64,000 bases of DNA. Source: Deltaproteobacteria bacterium. Its GTDB lineage: Bacteria > Desulfobacterota > Binatia > UBA9968. This document shows positions 58,150 to 64,000 of the stretch, piece by piece. The notes below the pieces were generated by a model. The model saw nothing but the letters and a program-made list of their open reading frames with translations, was not told where the DNA came from and searched no databases. How positions within the stretch are numbered: position 1 is the first letter of the stretch; the number at the start of each line of letters is the position of its first letter. The stretch lies in NCBI GenBank assembly GCA_016210115.1, contig JACQUW010000020.1:62001-126000 (forward strand), written 5' to 3'. Position numbers and translations under genes: made by a program.

Positions 58150-60228
58150 TCATGCGGCCGCCAAATTTTGCCGGGCGAGCCCCACAAGGCCCGGCACGTC
58201 CAGAATGAGCGCCACCCGACCATCACCCAGAACGGTGGCGCCAGCGATCCCATCCATCTTCTTGAAATTCGATTCCAGGCTCTTTATCACCACTTGCTGC
58301 TGACCCAAAAGCTCATCCACTAACACTCCGATCTTTTCGCCCTCGTTCTCTACGATCACAACCAATCCACGGTCATGACCGGAAACTTGCCCCACCGCAT
58401 TAAAAACCCGATGCAAACGCAAAAGAGAGAGATATTCGCCCCGAACCCCTATCACCTCTCCTCGCCCGAAAACGGTTCTTAGACTGTCGGGCCGCGGCCG
58501 GATAGATTCAACAATGGCAATGAGAGGAATAATGTAAATCTCTTCCCCGACCCGCAAGGAAAGCCCATCGAGGATGGCTAATGTCAACGGGAGCTTGATT
58601 CGAAACCGGGTCCCCTTCCCCCGCTCACTGGATATCGCGACCGTACCGTTGAGAGCCTCGACGTTTCTCTTGACCACATCCATTCCGACTCCACGGCCTG
58701 ATACATCGCTTACGACGGCCGCCGTGGAGAACCCGGGACGGAAAATGAGACTGTGGATCTGCTCTTCCGTTAGATTCTCATCCGGCCTAATCAAGCCCAA
58801 AGCGAGTGCTTTCTCTCCGATTTTTTCGCCGTTCAGCCCTCGACCATCGTCAATGACATCGATGATGACGTTACCACCACGGTGAAAAGCATGGAGACGA
58901 ATGACTCCACTCTCGGGCTTACCGGCCTGGCGGCGCTCCTCGGGGCTATCGATGCCGTGGTCCACGGCGTTGCGGATCAGGTGAGTCAGGGGATCTCCGA
59001 TGCGTTCGATCACTCCTTTGTCCAATTCCGTCTCTTCACCAGTGATCTGGAGAGTTACTTTTTTTCCAAAGGCGGTCGCCAGGTCTCGCACGAGCCGGGG
59101 AAAGCGACCGAAGACGTTCCCAATGGGCAGCATGCGCACCGCCATCACCCGCTCCTGAAGCTCGCGCGTATTGCGCTCCATGTCGGTAACCGCCTCTTGC
59201 AGCCGGTCGAGTTTGTCGGGGCTAAAATCACGGACCACCTCGTTGATCATCGATTGGACGATCACGATCTCGCCGACGAGGTTGACGAGCTTGTCGATCT
59301 TCTCCGTCGACACGCGGATACTGCTGGACTCTAAAGTTTCGCGCTTTGAGCTCCGAACTTCGGATTCTGCCGTTCGGCTTTCAGCAGGGTTTGCAATCGA
59401 GAGTTCGCGCTCGATTCCCCATGCAGAATTCCCAACGGTCGATGGTTCATGGCTTGTCCTTGCCCGGCCTTCCGTCTCATCCATCCCATTCTCATCCATC
59501 TCATGAGCATCAATGGATATGGCTCCCGATTCGGCGAGAAAATCGAAACAGGCCTTGATGTCATTTTCCCGGCCTCGGCTCAGCAACCAGATCTTCCACG
59601 CGAGATAACAGCACTCCGGATCCATCGAATCGAGATCGGGAATGTCGCTCGTCTCCGCGGTCACCTGGACAAATTCTCCCAATCCAGAAAGGTCCTGGAG
59701 CAAATGGATCGGGTCTAATCCCCTCTGAAAGGCATCCCTGGGTGGGGTAAACTGGATCTCATACAGGATCTGCCGGCCCGCCACTGTTGCTGATGGCCGC
59801 GGTGAGCCCGCCGTTGTCGACGGGCGGGCGACGGCATCTGCGGGCATCTCGCCGCGTATCAGAGCTCGAATAACTTGCAAAATTTTCCCGCACTGCTCCG
59901 CGTCCTGCTCGTCATTTCCTTTCGCGGCTGCGATTAATTGCTTCACCGCATCTAACGATTCGAGAAGGGTATCGACGACCACCGGGGTCACTGCCATTTC
60001 CCCTTTGCGCAGTCTATCGAGTAAGTCTTCAAGGGCATGTGTAAAGTGAGCGACCTCATCGAACCCCAGCATGGCACCGTTTCCTTTGAGGGTATGAGCG
60101 CAGCGAAAGATCCGGTTCAGGATCTCCGGATCACCTGGAGACTCCTCCAAATGAAGGAGAGAGGTTTCGAAGTCGGCGAGCAGTTCGGCTGCCTCTTCGA
60201 AAAAGGCCTGCGCCAAGTCAAGGCTCAT
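58150..60228 (-). CDS. cheA: Chemotaxis histidine kinase CheA
   Basis: 692 residues. The HPt domain has the phosphorylated His45 in FRCAHTLKGNGAMLGFDEVA. A second region (residues 150-245) is the CheY/CheB-binding type domain. Dimerisation starts at SSIRVSTEKIDKLVNLVGEI, the ATPase at LTHLIRNAVDHGIDSPEERR with DVIDDGRGLNGEKIGEKAL and GRGVGMDVVKRNVEALNG, and the CheW-like domain ends the protein. It overlaps the cheY-like gene by 11 bases and precedes the receptor by 133 bases. Confidence 0.97.
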   Translation of the reverse strand: MSLDLAQAFFEEAAELLADFETSLLHLEESPGDPEILNRIFRCAHTLKGNGAMLGFDEVAHFTHALEDLLDRLRKGEMAVTPVVVDTLLESLDAVKQLIAAAKGNDEQDAEQCGKILQVIRALIRGEMPADAVARPSTTAGSPRPSATVAGRQILYEIQFTPPRDAFQRGLDPIHLLQDLSGLGEFVQVTAETSDIPDLDSMDPECCYLAWKIWLLSRGRENDIKACFDFLAESGAISIDAHEMDENGMDETEGRARTSHEPSTVGNSAWGIERELSIANPAESRTAESEVRSSKRETLESSSIRVSTEKIDKLVNLVGEIVIVQSMINEVVRDFSPDKLDRLQEAVTDMERNTRELQERVMAVRMLPIGNVFGRFPRLVRDLATAFGKKVTLQITGEETELDKGVIERIGDPLTHLIRNAVDHGIDSPEERRQAGKPESGVIRLHAFHRGGNVIIDVIDDGRGLNGEKIGEKALALGLIRPDENLTEEQIHSLIFRPGFSTAAVVSDVSGRGVGMDVVKRNVEALNGTVAISSERGKGTRFRIKLPLTLAILDGLSLRVGEEIYIIPLIAIVESIRPRPDSLRTVFGRGEVIGVRGEYLSLLRLHRVFNAVGQVSGHDRGLVVIVENEGEKIGVLVDELLGQQQVVIKSLESNFKKMDGIAGATVLGDGRVALILDVPGLVGLARQNLAAA

Positions 60229-60637
60229 GATTGGCTCGCTCCGTGGATCTGGGCGGTGAGAGGCGAAGAACCCGACAAGACACCTGACAAAGTTGCTCAG
60301 GACCGAAAGGTTTAACGATCCAGCCAGTGGCGCCAGCTTTCCGCCCGCGCTGCTTCATCTCATCGGTGTTCTCGGTAGTCAGAACCAGGATGGGGACAAA
60401 CCTGTACTTAGAATCCTTCCGCAACTCCCGCACGAGGGTAAGCCCGTCCATGACGGGCATATTAACATCGGTGATGATAAGATCGGCTCGCCGGCTTCCC
60501 AGCTTTTTCAATGCATCCCGACCATTTTCTGCCGTCTGCACTGCGAACCCGGCTCCCTTTAAAGTGTAGGACACCATCTGCCTCATAGTAGAAGAATCGT
60601 CGACGATCATCACTGCCTTATTCAGAAAAGGCCCCAT
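60218..60637 (-). CDS. cheY: CheY-like response regulator in the cheA operon
   Basis: 139 residues, one receiver domain: VMIVDDSSTMRQMVSYTLKG, phosphoryl Asp in LIITDVNMPVMDGLTLVREL, Thr in ILVLTTENTDE and Lys in GWIVKPFGPEQL. GAGG lies before ATG 60637. It is more like the CheY of non-enteric second systems than the CheY at 61399-61776. It may be the motor effector or a phosphate sink. The tail LSPPRSTERANHEP is extra. Confidence 0.92.
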   Translation of the reverse strand: MGPFLNKAVMIVDDSSTMRQMVSYTLKGAGFAVQTAENGRDALKKLGSRRADLIITDVNMPVMDGLTLVRELRKDSKYRFVPILVLTTENTDEMKQRGRKAGATGWIVKPFGPEQLCQVSCRVLRLSPPRSTERANHEP

Positions 60638-60649
60638 GCCTCTACCCTG

Positions 60650-60961
60650 CTAGGCCCGTAAATCCGTGAGACCCACCAATTTCAGTAAATTTTCCACTTG
60701 CGAGCTAATTCGCGTAATTTTCACGGCCTTTCCCTTTGCTTGAAGTCCCTTCTTTAATGCGAGCAGGACCTGCACCGCTGAGGTATCCAAGTGATCTGCC
60801 TTTTGGCAGCAAACGTGGATATCTACTTCGCGGCCCTGGAGGTCTATCGCGGCTTGACGAAGCTCATCCGCCAGAAAGATATCGATAGCACCCCTGAGGA
60901 AGAGAATGGGCCCGCCTTCTTCTTCAACAATGCTTATGGGTCGTTCACTCCCAGCTTCCAT
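60650..60961 (-). CDS. STAS-domain protein at the head of the che operon
   Basis: 103 residues with the STAS (anti-sigma antagonist-like) fold: PILFLRGAIDIFLADELRQA, DIHVCCQKADHLDTSAVQVL and LALKKGLQAKGKAVKITRIS. The conserved Ser of DTSAV is the usual phosphorylation site. Such proteins often open che operons of Deltaproteobacteria, with unsettled function. It is preceded by a sigma-28 promoter and followed 12 bases later by cheY. Confidence 0.85.
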   Translation of the reverse strand: MEAGSERPISIVEEEGGPILFLRGAIDIFLADELRQAAIDLQGREVDIHVCCQKADHLDTSAVQVLLALKKGLQAKGKAVKITRISSQVENLLKLVGLTDLRA

Positions 60962-60987
60962 CGGTGCTCGGCCTGCCGTTCTATGAT

Positions 60988-61014
60988 CAATCGTCCAACG
61001 ATGGGAAAACTTTA
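60988..61014 (-). promoter_or_regulatory. Sigma-28 promoter of the main che operon
   Basis: Minus strand TAAAGTTT, 11 bases, GACGATTG: a perfect -35 and 5 of 8 in the -10 box. It is 27 bases upstream of the STAS gene start and would drive STAS-cheY-cheA-mcp-cheW-cheR-cheD-cheB. Confidence 0.75.
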
Positions 61015-61398
61015 CCCGTCCGAAATATCTCTGGCGAATCAGAGCAAAACCGAGGCCAAGCTGTTTTCGCCGGCTCAGGCAGACAAACGGCGTTAAAGTT
61101 CAAGGTAGCTAGCCCGAATCGTTCATAGACCGAGTATAAGTATGACGCACTGCAGCCTGACGGGTGAGCCTTAAAGAGAGAGCACAGGCCTGTCCAGCGG
61201 AGTCGAAGGGAATGTGCAGGTTCGATGACGTCTTTGGTGCTCGGCTATGTGTCTCATCGCGCCACTGTTATTTGCTGCACATCGCGCGTTTGAAGTCCGC
61301 CTCAAGGCAGGGGCCCTATTGTTCGACCGCAAAGGCTTGCCTCTCAGGCACTTTTGGTCGTGAAGAATCCGGGCTAAGGTAAGCGAAAGCGGTCTTGG
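61015..61398. other. Non-coding gap between the two che operons
   Basis: 384 bases between the cheY stop at 61399 and the sigma-28 site. I see no coding frame with a ribosome site, no sigma-54 site and no terminator with a T run. A weak TGCCT-GAG-AGGCA hairpin occurs near 61345. Apart from that I see nothing in it. Confidence 0.5.
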
Positions 61399-61776
61399 CT
61401 ATTTAAGGATTTTGGTGAGCTTCTCTTCGAGCGTCTGGGCATTGAAAGGTTTGACAATATAATTACTGACCCCGGCCTGGACTGCCAGAATGATGTTTTC
61501 CTTCTTCGCTTCGGCGGTAACCATGAGCACCGGGATATCTTTGAGTCCCTGATCGCCACGGATCGCCCGCAGCAGCTCGATTCCCGTCATTTTCGGCATA
61601 TTCCAGTCAGAGATGACGAGATCGGCTTTCTTACGTTTCAGCTCGTCCAGAGCTGTGCTGCCGTCGTCCGCTTCACGGACATTCTGGTAACCCAGTTCGC
61701 GCAAGAGACCCCTCACGATTCGCCTCATAGTCAGAGCATCATCTACAACGAGCACGTCCAAGTCCGTATTGATCAT
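61399..61776 (-). CDS. cheY: Chemotaxis response regulator CheY
   Basis: 125 residues, the closest in the window to enterobacterial Che[40 protein letters not shown], phosphoryl Asp in [20 protein letters not shown], Thr in [13 protein letters not shown] and Lys in [16 protein letters not shown]. It should bind FliM when phosphorylated. It follows cheZ by 32 bases, the classical cheY-cheZ pairing in reverse order. Confidence 0.96.
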   Translation of the reverse strand: MINTDLDVLVVDDALTMRRIVRGLLRELGYQNVREADDGSTALDELKRKKADLVISDWNMPKMTGIELLRAIRGDQGLKDIPVLMVTAEAKKENIILAVQAGVSNYIVKPFNAQTLEEKLTKILK

Positions 61777-61808
61777 TTTTCTAGCGACTCCCAGACAGTG
61801 TTGGCCGT

Positions 61809-62435
61809 CTACTTTTCCAGCTGTTTAAGGAGTTCATCGACCATTTCCTGGTCGACCCCCATCCCCTGCGGAAGACCCTTCAGCTCTTCAAGCAGAGAAT
61901 CCCGCCCGGCGCCCTCTTTGATCGCCTTTTCATTGATCTTGACTTTGAATTTGACCAAGAGCTCCCAAATCTTTTTTTCCAGCAGATCAATGATCACCTG
62001 CACTCTTTCGACCTGCTGTCTGATCACATCTTGGAAAGAAAGCTGGCCAAGAAGGTTCATAAGAGCAGCCCGGCTCTTTTGGGAAATCTCTTGCAGTTCA
62101 GCGAAGGCTGGACCTGCTTCTCCATTCAATCCGCTTAAAATCCCGGCCATCCTCTCCTGATCCAAAAGGAGTCCCTCCACCAGTTCCAATATGGAGTTCA
62201 CTCCCACTTCGGCCTGGCGCGAAATCTCCGTCATACCGTGCGCGGCCTGGGGAATCATCATGCCCGAGGCATCAACGGCTGCTGCTGAGGCGGTTTTAAG
62301 GTTCTGCCTCAAGGCATCCATATACCCGGCCAGATGTCCCAATTCGCCCTCAAAATGCTGCTGGAATGTCCTCTCGAAATCCCCTTCCGATAAGGCTTGC
62401 GCCATTTCGATTAGCTCGTTTATTGAGTATCCCAT
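61809..62435 (-). CDS. cheZ: CheY-phosphate phosphatase CheZ
   Basis: 208 residues, mostly long helices as in the CheZ four-helix bundle. The active-site stretch [20 protein letters not shown] carries the Asp and Gln used in dephosphorylation, and the C-terminal [11 protein letters not shown] resembles the CheY-docking helix (the family motif is LLxxLGF-like). It lowers CheY-P at the motor. It has its own sigma-28 promoter at 62496-62522. Confidence 0.92.
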   Translation of the reverse strand: MGYSINELIEMAQALSEGDFERTFQQHFEGELGHLAGYMDALRQNLKTASAAAVDASGMMIPQAAHGMTEISRQAEVGVNSILELVEGLLLDQERMAGILSGLNGEAGPAFAELQEISQKSRAALMNLLGQLSFQDVIRQQVERVQVIIDLLEKKIWELLVKFKVKINEKAIKEGAGRDSLLEELKGLPQGMGVDQEMVDELLKQLEK

Positions 62436-62495
62436 GCGGTTTCTTTCGTTAGCTCAGGGGTGGCGCCTTGGCGGATGCCATCTGGCTTATGCAGA

Positions 62496-62522
62496 AGATC
62501 GGCAAAGACGTCATATTATTTA
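62496..62522 (-). promoter_or_regulatory. Sigma-28 promoter of cheZ-cheY
   Basis: Minus strand TAAATAAT, 11 bases, GCCGATCT. TAAA and GCCGAT are exact with standard spacing. It lies 60 bases upstream of the cheZ start. Confidence 0.65.
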
Positions 62523-62606
62523 GTGGAAATGAGCACGCCTACGGAATACCGGACAGGCGTTACCGCAGAGCTCCTGCCCGGTGTTCCAAGACAGAGAAAT
62601 GATCTG

Positions 62607-63908
62607 CTATCTCTTCAGATTGGCTACCTCTTCAAAAAGGCCGTCTGTCACAGTGATAGTCCGGGCGCTGGCCTGAAAGGCTCTTTGCGTCGTTACCATT
62701 TTGACGAATTCTGTCGCCAGATCGACATTGGATAGCTCCACGGAACCCGATAAGACAGTGCCGAACCCGCCGTCTTGAGCACCGCCGATCAGCGGCTGCC
62801 CGGAGTTCGTGGATTCTGAGAAGAGAGAATTCCCTTCATGAGTGAGCTCTTCCGGGCCGGCGAAGGAGGCCAGCGCCAGCCGATAAAGCGTCTGCATCCG
62901 ATTCGAGCTAAAAACCCCCCTGATTACACCGTCGGTGCCGATATCGATACCCGAGAGGCTGCCGGAGGGAGAACCGTTCTGGCTCAGGACGCTCACCTGA
63001 GAAGGCGCCGCAAACTGCGTCGACCCTGTAAAATTCACATCCGCCGCCGCAATCGTTTGAGCGCTCGCCCCGTTCGCCCATGCTATCGATCCAATCTGCG
63101 TGATCGAGGTTGCCCCTCCCGTATTCAGCGTCCCGTCCGGGTTGAACTCCAACAGACCACCCGCCGCGCTCACCTGACGCAACTCACCCGCCGTCCCCCC
63201 CGTAACTTCCCCGGCGTTCGCCAGCACGCGATATTCCCACTGATTCGCCGCCGCATCTTTTCCAAATACGAATGTCAAATCGTGCGACTGCCCCAGAGAG
63301 TCGTAAATGGTCATTACCGTGGTGAAGTTCGCCCCCGCAAACCAGTTCCCTGGCGTGTCTTCCGTTCCCAAGACATCTGCCGGCAATGTCGCCAGCAGCA
63401 CGCTCTCCGTCGCATCCAAATTCGTGACAAGATTGACCTTGGCGGTTTCGTCGGGAGGGATTACTAGTTGGGTATTGATCACGATATCTGTCAGGCCACT
63501 GATAGGATTGCCGTTACCGTCGAGCTGAAATCCCTGGACCTTCAGCCCTCCCGGATTTACAAAATTCCCGTTTTTGTCGACTGTGAACTCCCCAGCCCGG
63601 CTGTAGAAGTTTTGCCCTTGCCCGTCCTTCAGCACGAAAAAGCCGTCTCCCTGTATCGCCAGATCGGTCGGGCTGTTGGTGTTTTGGATGCCGCCCTGCA
63701 GAAAGAGGCGGTTGGCCTCAGCCATACGGGAGCCCGTGCCCACTTTGATTCCGCCGATCTCAGCACTGAGCATATCGAAAAATACCGGCCGCGTGGCTTT
63801 AAAGCCCGTGGTGTTTACATTGGCTATGTTGTCGCCAATAATGTTCATAGCCTTGCCATAAGTGTCTATACCGCTGGCCCCACTGTAAAGTGCTCTCGTT
63901 AATGCCAT
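62607..63908 (-). CDS. flgE: Flagellar hook protein FlgE
   Basis: 433 residues. LTRALYSGASGIDTYGKAMN, IIGDNIANVNTTGFKATRPV, NSPTDLAIQGDGFFVLKDGQ and the C-terminal EFVKMVTTQRAFQASARTIT, VTDGLFEEVANLK are FlgE. The middle holds FTTVMTIYDSLGQSHDLTFV, the hook-specific domain. AGGAGG stands 6 bases before ATG 63908. The gene upstream ends in an almost identical C-terminal helix, so two hook-type genes are in tandem. Confidence 0.95.
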   Translation of the reverse strand: MALTRALYSGASGIDTYGKAMNIIGDNIANVNTTGFKATRPVFFDMLSAEIGGIKVGTGSRMAEANRLFLQGGIQNTNSPTDLAIQGDGFFVLKDGQGQNFYSRAGEFTVDKNGNFVNPGGLKVQGFQLDGNGNPISGLTDIVINTQLVIPPDETAKVNLVTNLDATESVLLATLPADVLGTEDTPGNWFAGANFTTVMTIYDSLGQSHDLTFVFGKDAAANQWEYRVLANAGEVTGGTAGELRQVSAAGGLLEFNPDGTLNTGGATSITQIGSIAWANGASAQTIAAADVNFTGSTQFAAPSQVSVLSQNGSPSGSLSGIDIGTDGVIRGVFSSNRMQTLYRLALASFAGPEELTHEGNSLFSESTNSGQPLIGGAQDGGFGTVLSGSVELSNVDLATEFVKMVTTQRAFQASARTITVTDGLFEEVANLKR

Positions 63909-63928
63909 AAGAAACCTCCTTTTTTTGT

Positions 63929-64000
63929 TTACGTCTTTAGATTCACTGCCTCGTCGTACATCTGATCCGCCACTGTCACTACGCGCGAATTGACCTGAAA
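63929..64000 (-). CDS. Hook/rod-family protein, C-terminal fragment
   Basis: The last 72 bases of the window hold 23 residues and a TAA stop on the minus strand: FQVNSRVVTVADQMYDEAVN then LKT. This matches the D0 C-terminal helix of the FlgE/FlgG/FlgF family and aligns with the end of the adjacent FlgE (FQASARTITVTDGLFEEVAN). The start lies outside the window, so the member cannot be named. Confidence 0.6.
   Translation of the reverse strand, partial: FQVNSRVVTVADQMYDEAVNLKT

Noticed and set aside
1-64000. CRISPR arrays, insertion sequences, tRNA or rRNA genes, c-di-GMP riboswitches
   Set aside because: I looked for regular repeats, transposase-like frames, tRNA-like cloverleaf arms and the GEMM core and found none that I could support by eye.

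Overview
The window is dense bacterial DNA from a flagellated Gram-negative organism. Lipoprotein-anchored FlgH, the P-ring protein FlgI, periplasmic solute-binding proteins and a c-type cytochrome maturation fragment all imply an outer membrane. Sigma-54 plus sigma-28 flagellar promoters, selenoproteins, many tricarboxylate-transporter-type binding proteins and a UbiD decarboxylase resemble uncultured soil and sediment lineages of the Deltaproteobacteria-like, Binatota, NC10 or Rokubacteria kind. I cannot fix the phylum from the sequence. I saw no tRNA, rRNA, insertion sequence or CRISPR array.

Bases 1-7071: after the tail of a CcmI-like gene comes a minus-strand operon read as NMT1-like binding protein, grdB, grdE, grdC, grdA, TctC-like binding protein. 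GrdA and GrdB are selenoproteins whose in-frame UGA codons (1710-1712 and 4918-4920) are each followed by a candidate SECIS hairpin. The operon looks like a glycine-reductase-type enzyme, but grdD is absent, GrdE seems to lack its processing cysteine, and two periplasmic binding proteins are attached. This is the best candidate for an undescribed system in the window.

Bases 7072-15699: mixed accessory genes. They include a GT2 glycosyltransferase, a membrane glycosyltransferase/TPR gene broken by two single-base shifts, a small lipoprotein, a VOC protein, two more intact TctC-like paralogues and one truncated copy, a UbiD-family decarboxylase, and a small excisionase-like DNA-binding protein behind a strong sigma-54 promoter.

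Bases 15946-64000: a large motility island, nearly all on the minus strand. It holds a first stator pair, the filament block (fliT-like, fliS, fliD, flaG, flagellin), and a nonulosonic-acid glycosylation operon (pseB, pseI, methyltransferase, cytidylyltransferase-aminotransferase fusion, two glycosyltransferase-like proteins). Then come fliW-csrA, flgL-flgK-flgN-flgM, the rod and ring genes with an FlgJ-M23 fusion, fliA-flhG-flhF-flhA-flhB-fliR-Q-P-O-L, a plus-strand second stator pair, fliN-fliM, two chemotaxis operons, and flgE with a paralogue.

The promoters I could read form a hierarchy. Sigma-54 sites precede the excisionase-like gene, motA1, pseB, fliL and fliM. Sigma-28 sites precede flagellin, flgM, the second motA, the STAS-cheY-cheA operon and cheZ. 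FlgM and FliA are both encoded here, and FliW and CsrA with two GGA-rich sites in the flagellin leader suggest translational control of filament production.
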